Shown: piece after piece, positions 8,560-17,908 of the stretch
Position numbering within the stretch: position 1 is the stretch's first letter
Layout: the number at the start of each line of letters is the position of its first letter
From: Nostoc favosum CHAB5714
GTDB taxonomy: Bacteria > Cyanobacteriota > Cyanobacteriia > Cyanobacteriales > Nostocaceae
Reading direction: 5' to 3'
NCBI RefSeq assembly: GCF_020829495.1
Contig: NZ_JAIVFQ010000008.1
Coordinates: forward strand, 87,416 to 151,415
Length of the DNA: 64,000 nt
The notes under the pieces: model-generated
What the model was told of the DNA's origin: nothing
Databases searched by the model: none
The model's input: only the letters and a program-made list of their open reading frames with translations
Translations under genes and position numbers: made by a program

Positions 8560-9310
8560 CCCTCGATATCCCCTTTGGAATCCGAATTAGGCTTATTCAT
8601 TACTAGTTACACCTCTAGCTCTCTGCACACTGCGGTTCATGTCAGCGTATCCCGGCAGTTACGCCATCTCTTTTCAAGCATTACCAGTTATTTCTGGTTG
8701 GGCTTTTAGCTTTTTGAACCATCCTTTCCATCTGTGGTATGTAGCCTGACCGCTTACCTACTAATCGACCGTAGTGGAACACACAGATGGGTTCCTTCGT
8801 TCCTGATACTCATTGATCTGAGTCGTTAGGGGGTGCCTTTCCATCGGGGTTATAGGTAGTGCGCTAGCTCGGTAGGAAGATCCTGCTAGACCTTACCCTT
8901 GCCGGATATTCCCAGCCCAGGAGGTAGACACAAGGTCTACAAGCTTATATCCCTGGTAACGTATAACGATGGCTCATCGGCACTTTGTTGTTTCTACCCA
9001 TGTACTCTTGCTTGCAGTAGGCGCTTTCAGCTATTACCGCCTATTTCTGCTTTCACCCCCGCTTTACATCATTGATAGTCAGTCTTAGATGTAGGGGCTA
9101 CCAAATTACTGGTAGTCTGTGTGCTTTCAATCCCGCACCAGGACGGTAAGACTTAGGTTTTCTAGGGTACTCGCCTTCACTTACATGGGTATCAAGTTAT
9201 CATCAGTAGGGGATTTAAGTGCGAACTCAACCGTTGGTGGTGCACCAATTGAAGTGTTGAAAGAATATATTAAAAATCAAAGCCGCCCTGGAAGGGCGTA
9301 GCTCTGTATC
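8560..9310. mobile_element. Decayed mobile-element region with second TnpB-type end
   Basis: 750 bp with no credible gene, dense in short hairpins (for example GTAGAC/GTCTAC at about 8932-8948). It ends on the plus strand with CGCCCT GGA AGGGCG (9284-9298), a hairpin like those at IS200/IS605 right ends, overlapping the end of a short plus frame that reads SVGDLSANSTVGGAPIEVL. This suggests a second, oppositely oriented TnpB-element tail facing outwards, so the region may be two nested or head-to-head relics. A degenerate group II intron piece is an alternative for the middle part, but I saw no domain V signature. Confidence 0.4.
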
Positions 9311-9443
9311 CCATTAATTCCGGTCAATAATTTCTTGTTCTTATAGTTGCTCTATTACTCGATCAATCCAAAATTTCTGGGTGAAGGCGGGGAATAGGGA
9401 ATGGGGAAGAATTCTTATAATCCCTCACTTACCACTCCGTACA

Positions 9444-9461
9444 GACGCGATTAATCGCGTC
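9444..9461. repeat. Palindrome GACGCGATTAATCGCGTC
   Basis: A perfect 18-bp palindrome downstream of gltX. The same palindrome occurs three times in tandem at 28903-28989 (one copy with a single substitution) and once at 58225-58242, always near a gene's 3' end. Confidence 0.8.
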
Positions 9462-9501
9462 TCTCCCCACTCCCAGACCCATCTAAAAATTGTTGTAATC
9501 G

Positions 9502-10974
9502 CTAATTAGCTTCTGTTATTGCCCTGCTCAAGCGCGACTTATCTAAACCAATCTGATTTAGTAGTAACCAAGATTGTATGAGGTCGGGGCCATGAACATC
9601 TCCAGTTAAGGCTGCTCTGAGCGATCGCATTACTAAGCCTTTTTTGACTTTTTGCTCTTTCACCACTTGTTTAATAATCTCCTGGGCGGCGGCTTCTGAC
9701 AGTTGCGGCTGATTTTCTAAAGCTGTAACAATCCCCTCAAGGACAGCAGTAGAACCTTCTTGCTTGAGTTGTGTACTACCTTCGTCGCTAAATTCAACTG
9801 TGTCAGTAAAAAACAGTTGGCTTTGAGGTACTGCATCCACTAAACGAGTCAAACTCTGGCTAATTAAAGTTACTAGCTGTTCTAACCAGGCGCGATCTCT
9901 AACGAGAAGCCGCTCCGCGTCTACGCGTCCACCATCAAATTTATACCCAGCCGCTTGCCAATAGGGTATGAGTAAATCTGTGAGTTTATCTACTGGCGTC
10001 TTGTGGATATACTGACTGTTCAACCAATCCAGCTTGTCCCAGTCAAACTTTGCACCTGCTTTATTTACACGCTCAAAACCAAATTCTTTTGCTGCTTCTT
10101 CTAAGGTAAATATTTCTTGCGTCGAGTCTGGTGGCGACCAACCCAGCAATGTCATATAATTCACCAAGCCTTCAGCAGTAAAGCCCATTTGCTGAAAGTC
10201 AGAAATAGAAGTGACACCATCCCGCTTAGAAAGCTTGCGTCCTTCCATGTTCAAAATTAGCGGCGTGTGGGCAAACTCTGGGATTTTTGCACCCATTGCT
10301 TCATACAGTAAAATTTGCTTGGCAGTGTTGGCGATGTGGTCTTCTCCCCGGATGACATGGGTGATTTGCATATCGATGTCATCCACTACAACTACAAAGT
10401 TGTATAAAGGTTGACCGCTTCCTTCTTCTGAGGCGCGGGCGATGACCATATCCCCACCTAAATCGCTACCTCGCCAAGACATCTTTCCCCTTACTAGGTC
10501 GTTCCAGACAATTTCTCGCCCATCTTCGATTTTGAAGCGAATCACAGAGGAGCGACCTTCTGCTTCAAATGCGGCGCGTTGTTCTGGCGTGAGGTTGCGG
10601 TGACGGTTGTCATAGCGAGGAGCTTCGCCTCTAGCTTTCTGAGCTTCTCTTAGAGTTTCTAGTTCTTCAGAAGTGGTGTAGCAGCGATAGGCTAATCCTT
10701 GATCTAGCAGTTTTTGCACTGCTTCTTTATAAAAATCCAGGCGTTGAGATTGGAAAAATGGCCCTTCATCCCAGTTAAGCCCTAGCCAACGCAATCCTTC
10801 AAGAATATTGTCGGTGTATTCGGGACGCGATCGCTCTAAATCTGTGTCTTCTATTCGCAGGATAAATTTCCCGCCGTGGTGGCGGGCAAATAACCAGTTA
10901 AATACAGCCGTTCTAGCTGTACCAATATGTAAATTCCCGGTTGGACTCGGCGCAATACGGACTCTGACAGTCAC
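9502..10974 (-). CDS. gltX: Glutamyl-tRNA synthetase
   Basis: A class I aminoacyl-tRNA synthetase that charges tRNA-Glu, which here also feeds tetrapyrrole (chlorophyll) synthesis. The ATP site HIGH appears as [14 protein letters not shown] and the KMSKS-like loop as KLSKRDG. I prefer the GTG start at 10974 ([13 protein letters not shown]), because family members begin just before [10 protein letters not shown] and a purine-rich AAGAGAG lies upstream. An in-frame ATG at 11022 would add 16 untypical residues. The result is 490 residues. In the anticodon-binding half, a stretch [11 protein letters not shown] (about 9901-9935) looks like a dispersed repeat inserted in frame. Confidence 0.95.
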   Translation of the reverse strand: MTVRVRIAPSPTGNLHIGTARTAVFNWLFARHHGGKFILRIEDTDLERSRPEYTDNILEGLRWLGLNWDEGPFFQSQRLDFYKEAVQKLLDQGLAYRCYTTSEELETLREAQKARGEAPRYDNRHRNLTPEQRAAFEAEGRSSVIRFKIEDGREIVWNDLVRGKMSWRGSDLGGDMVIARASEEGSGQPLYNFVVVVDDIDMQITHVIRGEDHIANTAKQILLYEAMGAKIPEFAHTPLILNMEGRKLSKRDGVTSISDFQQMGFTAEGLVNYMTLLGWSPPDSTQEIFTLEEAAKEFGFERVNKAGAKFDWDKLDWLNSQYIHKTPVDKLTDLLIPYWQAAGYKFDGGRVDAERLLVRDRAWLEQLVTLISQSLTRLVDAVPQSQLFFTDTVEFSDEGSTQLKQEGSTAVLEGIVTALENQPQLSEAAAQEIIKQVVKEQKVKKGLVMRSLRAALTGDVHGPDLIQSWLLLNQIGLDKSRLSRAITEAN

Positions 10975-11112
10975 AGTTAATTCTCTCTTTCGCAAAGCAT
11001 GATAAATGTAGCTTATATTCAAACCCTGAATTCTGAGTCAATCCCTTTGGGGAATTCAAAATCAAAAATCACCGAAGTTCAGTTCAGTGATTCACTACTC
11101 ATAAATTTAGAA

Positions 11113-11186
11113 CGGGACTGACGGGGCTCGAACCCGCAACTTCCGCCGTGACAGGGCGGTGCTCTAACCAATTGAACTACAGTCCC
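11113..11186 (-). tRNA. trnD: tRNA-Asp (GTC)
   Basis: A 74-nt cloverleaf on the minus strand. Acceptor stem GGGACTG/CAGTCCC with discriminator G, D-arm containing TTCAATTGGTTAGAGC, anticodon stem CCGCC/GGCGG around loop CTGTCAC (anticodon GTC), and T-arm with GGTTCGAGCC. CCA is not encoded. Confidence 0.97.
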
Positions 11187-11296
11187 TTGTTTGGCAACTT
11201 TGCTATTATCACTATTTTTTTTCTACTTGTCAAGCGTTTTGGAGTTAGAAATTAGGAATTCTTTTTGTCCCATCTCTCCAAGGTGCGGATTTTTCC

Positions 11297-12832
11297 TCAA
11301 ATAGAGCCTGATAATACAACCTGTGGCTGTGATTCCAGATGCTGCAATATCCGAGATTGGATTTGTTTATACTGCTGCTTTAATAGCTGTTTGCTCAACT
11401 GGGGCACAGAAGCTGGTGGTAGACTATGAATTTGTTGCGCCCAGTTTTTCAACATTTGGCGCTGAGTTGGCTCGATGCGACTGCTGAGAACGTTGGTGCA
11501 GGAATTTGGTGCTTCCAGAGTAAAGAAAATCAAAGGATAGTGTTCATTTTCAGCCAGCAAACTTACCAGCCTAAGATTTTGGGGATTTTGCATATCTAAG
11601 TAGCAGGGTAGCCACTTAGGAGCCAATTGCCGATTGTAGAGTACAGTCACCCACAACAGCATTGGATGAGGGGATGTCATGAAGATAAACTGGTTGTAAC
11701 GGGTAGAAAGGGCATAGTTTTTGATTTCTTGTTTAGGCAACATTAACCATAGGGCTGTCATAGTTCCCTGTGCGGTGTCTAGAAGCTGGGGAAAAACAAT
11801 TTCTTGAATTGGTTTATTTTGAGGCCACAAAAGTTTCTGACAGCTTTGTTCTACTGTAACTGGTAAACCTGAATCTAAAGGACGGGTAAGGATGGAACTA
11901 GAGGCTAAAGTTGTAGGTATACTGGGACAATAAGACTCTTCCAAACCGTTTAAAACTTGCAAAATTTGAGCGATATTTTGGGGGCGATCGCAAGATTTTT
12001 TAGCAAGACAAGACATGATTAAATTATTTAGCTTCTGAGGTATTTTAAGAGTGGGTTTAACATCTGCGATCGCTTTTGGTTGTTCAAATTGATGTGCTTT
12101 ATACCAAGCGCCAAAGTAATCAGTTTCTGGTTGCCAGGGTTTTTTGCCTGTGAGCATTTCAAACATCATCACACCCAGGCTATAAATATCTGAGCGACTA
12201 TCTAATTTTTCCCCATCTAGCTGTTCTGGAGAACAGTAGGGTAAAGTGCCATTAAATCCCCTGTTTGTACTAGTTTTTGATGTATAATTCAAAAATCTAG
12301 CAATACCAAAATCGAGAATTTTAACTAACTGACCCAATATCGGATCAGGAATAACTAAGATATTGGCAGGCTTAATATCTCTATGAACCAAAGGACAAAT
12401 CTTACCATCAATATTAATGCCTTGATGGGCGCACTGTAAGCCCAAACAAATTTGGCGGGAGAGAGTCAAAAACATGGGCATTGGTAGCGGAATTAAATCC
12501 TTTAAACTCTTCCCACATAGATATTCCATGACATAGTATGGTTTTCCTTTCTCATTCACACCATAATCATACGCCCGCACTATATGTAAGCTCTTTTGAC
12601 TCAAAACTGCACTCATTAAAGCTTCACGAGCAAAGTCTTGTTCCATCTTGTTATCTACAACAGTTTGAGTCAAAAATTTGATAGCAACTGGTATGCCTCC
12701 TAACAAAATATCATTTGCTAAAAAAACTTCACCCATACCACCGCTACCAATTAATTGCTTGAGTTGATAACGATTGGCAAGCAAGCCCGTACTACTTGGA
12801 GATGTAAATAAGCTCTTATTCACTTTATTCAC
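11297..12832 (-). CDS. Serine/threonine protein kinase with conserved C-terminal domain
   Basis: 511 residues. A Hanks-type kinase domain occupies about residues 20-290: glycine loop GSGGMGEVF, VAIKFL lysine, catalytic HRDIKPANIL, metal-binding DFGIAR, activation-segment SPEQLDGEKLDSRSDIYSLG. All catalytic residues are present. No transmembrane helix follows, so it is cytoplasmic. The C-terminal ~180 residues share a pattern with the neighbouring kinase (WPxNKPI, FPxLL, MLPKQEI, PMLLWVTVLY) and contain no domain I recognise. It lies 86 bp downstream of the paralogue at 12919, probably a tandem duplication and possibly co-transcribed. Substrates unknown. Confidence 0.93.
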   Translation of the reverse strand: MNKVNKSLFTSPSSTGLLANRYQLKQLIGSGGMGEVFLANDILLGGIPVAIKFLTQTVVDNKMEQDFAREALMSAVLSQKSLHIVRAYDYGVNEKGKPYYVMEYLCGKSLKDLIPLPMPMFLTLSRQICLGLQCAHQGINIDGKICPLVHRDIKPANILVIPDPILGQLVKILDFGIARFLNYTSKTSTNRGFNGTLPYCSPEQLDGEKLDSRSDIYSLGVMMFEMLTGKKPWQPETDYFGAWYKAHQFEQPKAIADVKPTLKIPQKLNNLIMSCLAKKSCDRPQNIAQILQVLNGLEESYCPSIPTTLASSSILTRPLDSGLPVTVEQSCQKLLWPQNKPIQEIVFPQLLDTAQGTMTALWLMLPKQEIKNYALSTRYNQFIFMTSPHPMLLWVTVLYNRQLAPKWLPCYLDMQNPQNLRLVSLLAENEHYPLIFFTLEAPNSCTNVLSSRIEPTQRQMLKNWAQQIHSLPPASVPQLSKQLLKQQYKQIQSRILQHLESQPQVVLSGSI

Positions 12833-12918
12833 CTCTGCTGCTGAGTCTATTTAAAGTTAACAATACACACATAAAAATATCATTAGGTAATGGTAGCAAG
12901 CATTTTGATTGCAAATTT

Positions 12919-14556
12919 TCAAGAACGTGATAAAAGTTTTAAAAACATCTCCAAAAATTTATCCATCCAATTTTTGAAACCTTCTGTCTCAGATTTTTGA
13001 TCTGCGGCTAACTTTCGTAAGATGTCTAACTTTAGCTTTTCATAATCTGTTTTTAGAAGATTTTTGGCTTGATTAGACAGAATTAATTCATTTGAAGGCT
13101 GACTCATGTCTAAGCAATCTATAAGTTGCTGGCGCTGGTTAGCTGTAAGGTTTAAAGTTGTTACATGAGCGCAACGAGTTGGATCTTCTATGGCAAAAAA
13201 TAGTAGATGATAGTAACCTACTTCTGCTAAAGTACGTGCTATATTCTGGCCCTTATTATCTTTCAAATCCAGAAAATAAGGTAGCCACTTAGTCATAGAA
13301 GGTTGGGCGTCGTATAGTACTGTTACCCACAATAGCATTGGGTAAACATTCATTTGACTTATAAATTCAGTACCATGTATTTTATCCAAAAATCTTGTAA
13401 TCTCTTGTTTGGGTAACATTGCCCAAAAAGTTGGTATAGCTCTTTCAGTCGTTTGTAGTAAATGGGGAAACCCAATTGGCGCAATTGGTTTATTTTTAGG
13501 CCAATTCTTCTGCAAGCACTCTTTTTCTGATAATAAAGTTGCAGGTACTAATTGAACCGGACATGAAAGTTTAATAATATCACTGTTGTTACTAGGAATA
13601 CCATCATTAATCTGAAAATGAATTTTTTTTAAATCTTCTAATATTTGGTTGATATGTTGAGGGCGATCGCTTACTTCTTTAGCTAAACAACTCATCACTA
13701 TTTTTTCTAACACCTGCGGTATTTTGACTTGCGGGTTCACTTCCTCAAGCGTAGGTGGAATTTGAAAGCGATGCGCTTGATACCAAGTACCAAAAGAGTT
13801 ACTTTTTGTCTGAATCTGAAATGGATGCTTTCCTGTCAGCATCTCAAACATTAGTACTCCCAAACTGTAAATATCAGAGCGCACATCTAGCAATTTGCGC
13901 CCTTCCATGTGTTCTGGAGAACAGTAAGGTAAACTGCCAATAAAAGAATCTGTCAGAGTCATTCCACTTCGCTCTGTTAAAAACTTGGCAATACCAAAAT
14001 CTAGTATCTTAACAATTTCTCGTTGTTTATTATCTTCAGTAATGAATATATTTTCTGGTTTTATATCTCTATGAACAATAGGATAAATCTCTCCTTTGAG
14101 GCTGATACCTTGGTGGGCACATTGTAAGCCTAAACAAATTTGATTACAAATCTCTAAAAAATTCGATATTGTTAATGGCTGAATTTTGAGAATTTGTTTG
14201 AGATTTTTTCCTTGGAGGTATTCCATTACATAAAATGGAGTTTTATCCTCGGTAACGCCGTAACTTAAAATGCGAACAATATGTTTACTTTTGCGACCCA
14301 ATTGAGCGCCAATGAAAATCTCTCTGGCAAAGCGTTGGGACATGTGCTGGTTAGCCAAATTAAATGATAAGACTTTGACTGCGATCGGCATACCACCTTT
14401 AGCAGTATCTTCTGCTAAATAAACTCTACTCATGCCCCCTTTGCCAATCAAATCTCTGATTAAGTAGCGATTATTTAAAAATTGTCCAATGTAATCGTCT
14501 AATTCTGCTTTTTGCCCTACCATATTCTCAACTTTACTTGGTGACATAAAAATCAT
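12919..14556 (-). CDS. Serine/threonine protein kinase (tandem paralogue)
   Basis: 545 residues. Kinase domain near residues 30-305 with GKGGMSRVYLAED, IAVKVL, HRDIKPENIF, DFGIAKFL and SPEHMEGRKLLDVRSDIYSLG; all catalytic residues intact. The C-terminal half shares WPKNKPI, FPHLL, MLPKQEI and PMLLWVTVLYDAQ with the gene at 11297, so the two form a paralogous pair with an uncharacterised effector or sensor domain. A short hydrophobic-basic tail (MDKFLEMFLKLLSRS) could be amphipathic. No transmembrane segment. MIFMSPSK gives two close start choices. Confidence 0.93.
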   Translation of the reverse strand: MIFMSPSKVENMVGQKAELDDYIGQFLNNRYLIRDLIGKGGMSRVYLAEDTAKGGMPIAVKVLSFNLANQHMSQRFAREIFIGAQLGRKSKHIVRILSYGVTEDKTPFYVMEYLQGKNLKQILKIQPLTISNFLEICNQICLGLQCAHQGISLKGEIYPIVHRDIKPENIFITEDNKQREIVKILDFGIAKFLTERSGMTLTDSFIGSLPYCSPEHMEGRKLLDVRSDIYSLGVLMFEMLTGKHPFQIQTKSNSFGTWYQAHRFQIPPTLEEVNPQVKIPQVLEKIVMSCLAKEVSDRPQHINQILEDLKKIHFQINDGIPSNNSDIIKLSCPVQLVPATLLSEKECLQKNWPKNKPIAPIGFPHLLQTTERAIPTFWAMLPKQEITRFLDKIHGTEFISQMNVYPMLLWVTVLYDAQPSMTKWLPYFLDLKDNKGQNIARTLAEVGYYHLLFFAIEDPTRCAHVTTLNLTANQRQQLIDCLDMSQPSNELILSNQAKNLLKTDYEKLKLDILRKLAADQKSETEGFKNWMDKFLEMFLKLLSRS

Positions 14557-14832
14557 TTATGAAAAATATTGTTGGCAAAATACTTGAATAAATCTAGCTA
14601 ATTATTAAATTTAAATTTAAAAATGATCAAAATTTGTAGAAAACTAATCATCTTTTGTAATCATGGTTAATATGTTTGCAAAATTTCCTAACCATTGTCT
14701 AACATATTTATTAAGGAGTACGGTTGAGAAATTACACGGAAACTACAAATAAGCTAGATAAAGCTGCCTAGTAGATTCCGTGAATACACAGGAGAAAGTA
14801 AATGGCAGTAAAGACCCGATACCTCTGTACAA
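14557..14832. other. Intergenic region with an orphan ribosome binding site and mini-ORF
   Basis: AT-rich promoter region of the kinase pair. On the plus strand a consensus AGGAGA lies 7 bp before ATG at 14802, opening a 13-codon frame (MAVKTRYLCTTNG, stop at 14843) that runs into the 3' end of the converging phytase-like gene. This is either the 5' stump of a deleted gene or chance. Confidence 0.35.
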
Positions 14833-16017
14833 CTAACGGTTGAGATTCGGGAGTAAACGGCGTAATAATCTGATTAGTGATGTTTCAATTTTAATTTTAA
14901 AGGCTAGTATCTGGGTGCGTTGCAGGACGTTAAAGTTGTTATCGCTGATGAGAATTAATGATTGCTGACCATCAGGTAGTTTAGGGCCAAGAGTTAAGCC
15001 TTCGATGTTGTCTAGCAGTACATCTAGGGTTCTCAAATCTAACAACAATTTTTTATGAACTGTTTTAATATTCTTAGAGCCAACTGCTAAAAGGCTATCT
15101 ATCTTATAAATATCATCAGCTCCTTCTAAAGAAACCTGAAATAGGGAAATAGCAAATCCTAAACCAGTAAAAGACCGTTCTAAACTTAGGAAGTGTCCTT
15201 GATTATCGAGAGCAAGTAAATCAGGTAATCCACTAGCGAATTTGCCAGTCACATTCAAAAAGGGGGAAACTGGTTCTGTTTGGTAAAGAAATTCCTTTTC
15301 TGGCTGGTTGTTGAGCAAGTTGTATTGCAAAATCCGGCAAGGAGTACCGATGTTAGCTTTGGCTGCGACACCATCTTGAATTAGAGCATTTTCGGTGGCT
15401 GTGAATAGATGCTTTTTATCGGGTGTGATGGTGAGGGTTTCAAAAGCCAAATTGTTGCGGATACCTTTTTGATTACTTTTATCTGGCAAAAATTTGTTTG
15501 GTATGGGAAGTGTTGCAATTTCTCTACCAGAAGATAGTGAGAACTCTTTAATAAAAGGATTAATTAATTTTGCAGCATCGCCTTCAGAAGAAATAAATAC
15601 AGTTGCTTTATTAGTTAAGGCAATACCTTCTGTATCAGTTTCACCAGGGCGAAATGTTTGAGCATTTTCATTTAATAATGTGGTTACATTGACAGGAACA
15701 ACTCTACCCTGTTGTAAGGAACCCTTGCTTAAGTCGATTGTCAGGGTGTATAAACGGGCATTAGCTTTTTGTCCACGGTCATCGGAAATACCATAATAAA
15801 AGTTGTTTTTGGCATCATAGGTAATTCCAGATAAACCTCCAATTTGAGTTTTTTGTAAGTTTAAACCCTTTGCTAAAGTAGCTTCTCCGATAAAGTCTAT
15901 GCTACTGATTTCAACAGCATTTATAGGTAAAAATTTTAATAAAAGGATGATAATTATAATTGTGATAAAGAAGTAAATAATTCGTGGAATTTTGAAGATA
16001 TTTTTCATTAGCTGCAT
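14833..16017 (-). CDS. Phytase-like esterase domain protein
   Basis: 394 residues, with an N-terminal hydrophobic segment (IIYFFITIIIIILLLKFLPI) acting as membrane anchor or signal. The rest matches the 'esterase-like activity of phytase' propeller family: GGLSGITYD, FYYGISDDRGQ, GETDTEGIAL, FISSEGDA, AFETLTITPD and NIEGLTLGPKLPDG. Members are exported or membrane-anchored putative phosphoesterases; the substrate is unknown. The conserved acidic loops that bind metal in the propeller centre are present. Single gene, convergent with the orphan mini-ORF at 14802. Confidence 0.85.
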   Translation of the reverse strand: MQLMKNIFKIPRIIYFFITIIIIILLLKFLPINAVEISSIDFIGEATLAKGLNLQKTQIGGLSGITYDAKNNFYYGISDDRGQKANARLYTLTIDLSKGSLQQGRVVPVNVTTLLNENAQTFRPGETDTEGIALTNKATVFISSEGDAAKLINPFIKEFSLSSGREIATLPIPNKFLPDKSNQKGIRNNLAFETLTITPDKKHLFTATENALIQDGVAAKANIGTPCRILQYNLLNNQPEKEFLYQTEPVSPFLNVTGKFASGLPDLLALDNQGHFLSLERSFTGLGFAISLFQVSLEGADDIYKIDSLLAVGSKNIKTVHKKLLLDLRTLDVLLDNIEGLTLGPKLPDGQQSLILISDNNFNVLQRTQILAFKIKIETSLIRLLRRLLPNLNR

Positions 16018-16148
16018 AGATTTTTGCTTGAAATGGGAAAATTACAAATAAGATATCACGCTGAAGCAAGCAGGGTTGCACATCTGTGCGCCGCTACAAA
16101 TAATATGTATTCAAACTAATTGAAAATCTTTAAAAAATACGAAATTAC

Positions 16149-17609
16149 TTAAGCTAGCCGCAAACCATATTCATCCTGAAAAAAGTTTACAAGCCAGTTT
16201 TTCACTCTGAGGGTAGCGCGACAGTCATCTTCGTTGTAGCTTTGAATAATTTCTAGTAAGCTGCGATCGCCTGTTTCTAGCCACTGATCATACCAGTAAA
16301 TACATTTAGCACCACTAGCTTCTTTTTCCCGCCACTCGAATCCTAACCAACGAGCGATCGCTTTCAGGGCATAACTTTCTACAGGCAATGCTACACTTTG
16401 GGTTAATTGTTCATACACATCCACAAATCGACTCAGTACAGGACGCACTAAGGAGGAAGGAGTTTTGTAAAGCTTTGCCAACCGTTTGACTGTATCAAAC
16501 TCGTAGACACAAAAATGGTAAATTGGCGCTTCGGGATATTGCCAAACTAAATCCAAAAATTGCTGCCAAACTAATTCTTCGTCTTCTGGTTTATCTGCTA
16601 AAAACGAATAAAACTGTTCTGTATTGGCAAGTCTATCAACGACCAAAACCCCCAAAAGATAATTTAAATCTAAGTCTGGTTGTGCTTCAATATCAAAGTA
16701 AAGCTCTATAGGTGCTGTGAATGTAATATCTTTTATTGGTAGCGGGTAGGGTAATATTAACGGTCGTTTTTCCAATGCAGATTGAGCTTGCACTATCAGC
16801 TTGGGCGCTACTTCCCTGTCAAAACCAACTAGGTTTTCTAAGGTGCTGGGACTGGTGTTAGCGAGAGATTCTAGTGTGGTGATGGCTACGTCTTGCAGTT
16901 GAGTGTAGCGAATGGGTGTTACACCTGGTAATAGTGAGAGATGTTTTTCAGATTGAGCGATCGCATAACATTGACTATACCAATGGCAAAGATTGCACTT
17001 TTGCCGAGAAATAAACACCTCTGGCGGATTCGGTAATTCTAAAACTTGAATAAACTCCTCCAGAATCTGCTGCATCCGTGGTGTCCATTTGAGCAAATCC
17101 ACAGGATAATTTCTATCCTTGGTACGCAATATCAGCCAAGCTGTTTCTGGTGCAAAGTCCTGTACTGTTGCCAATACTTGGGCGTGAAATGCGGCAACAA
17201 CTTGATATTCTTGCTTAGGGCGCTTACCGAGTTCAATACTAGCCGGAACGTACATCCAATCTCCAAAGCAAGATTTTCCTGGCCGTTTGACGAGTAAATC
17301 TGGACGACTTAGCAGGGTGTATCCTTCAGAATAAGTTGCTAACAGTACTCCCTTATAGATGTACTCAACCCCATCCTGCATCAATTCTAAAGTTGCTGCC
17401 TCTGCCGCTTCCCAGTTTCCATAAGAATAATCTGGTTGGTGATAAGTCACCTTTGCCAAAGCACTCAGATGATGAGCGATTTTGTCCTGTTGTAGTTTCC
17501 GCAGCAACTCATTGGGAGCATCACGCTGACTTTTGTCACCGTGGATATCTAGAAAAGTCCGACGTTTACAGCGTTGGTATTGCAGTAGGAGTTCAGCATT
17601 AATTAGCAT
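16149..17609 (-). CDS. TM0106-family RecB-like nuclease
   Basis: 486 residues. The N-terminal part begins LLQYQRCKRRTFLDIHG, as in TM0106 proteins, with a PD-(D/E)XK RecB-like segment (PDLLVKRPG, YVPASIELG, YQVVAAFHAQ). A Cys cluster CNLCHWYSQC lies near residue 210. The C-terminal half is an RNase H-like/DEDD exonuclease domain: YFDIEAQPDLD, YHFCVYEFDTVKRL, YNEDDCRAT. This two-nuclease architecture is widespread in cyanobacteria and is presumed to act in DNA repair or nucleic-acid processing. No cas or recB neighbours are present, so its process here is unknown. Confidence 0.85.
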   Translation of the reverse strand: MLINAELLLQYQRCKRRTFLDIHGDKSQRDAPNELLRKLQQDKIAHHLSALAKVTYHQPDYSYGNWEAAEAATLELMQDGVEYIYKGVLLATYSEGYTLLSRPDLLVKRPGKSCFGDWMYVPASIELGKRPKQEYQVVAAFHAQVLATVQDFAPETAWLILRTKDRNYPVDLLKWTPRMQQILEEFIQVLELPNPPEVFISRQKCNLCHWYSQCYAIAQSEKHLSLLPGVTPIRYTQLQDVAITTLESLANTSPSTLENLVGFDREVAPKLIVQAQSALEKRPLILPYPLPIKDITFTAPIELYFDIEAQPDLDLNYLLGVLVVDRLANTEQFYSFLADKPEDEELVWQQFLDLVWQYPEAPIYHFCVYEFDTVKRLAKLYKTPSSLVRPVLSRFVDVYEQLTQSVALPVESYALKAIARWLGFEWREKEASGAKCIYWYDQWLETGDRSLLEIIQSYNEDDCRATLRVKNWLVNFFQDEYGLRLA

Positions 17610-17738
17610 TCTTTTAAGTTAACAAGAATTAGTAGAGTCTGGGAATAACTCAGACAACTAATGATGGAGTGGGAGAATGGAGGAGATGAGGAGGATGAGG
17701 GAGATAAGGGAGATGAGTAAAAAATAACTAACAATCAA

Positions 17739-17860
17739 TAGACCTCTTGCATAAATCAAACAATTTGAACCCCACCCCGCCAAAGCTACGCTTTGTCTCC
17801 CCTCCCCGCTCTTCGAGAGGGGTTGGGGGTGGGGTGTTAGGGACTTTTGCAAGAGGTCTA
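17739..17860. mobile_element. 122-bp MITE with TAGACCTCTTGCA ends
   Basis: Terminal inverted repeats TAGACCTCTTGCA (17739-17751) and TGCAAGAGGTCTA (17848-17860) are perfect over 13 bp. The core is a GC-rich imperfect palindrome (CCCCACCCC ... GGGGTGGGG) of the same style as the repeat at 25014-25090. The ends start and finish in TA, consistent with TA-targeting elements, but no longer target duplication is seen. No coding capacity. Confidence 0.65.
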
Positions 17861-17908
17861 ATGACTTTTGACTAATCCAAAATCTACAATCTAAAATCTA
17901 AAATTGGT

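Noticed and set aside
8560..9300. Group II intron
   Set aside because: Several short hairpins are present, but I found no domain V signature, no GTGCG-type 5' end and no reverse-transcriptase frame.
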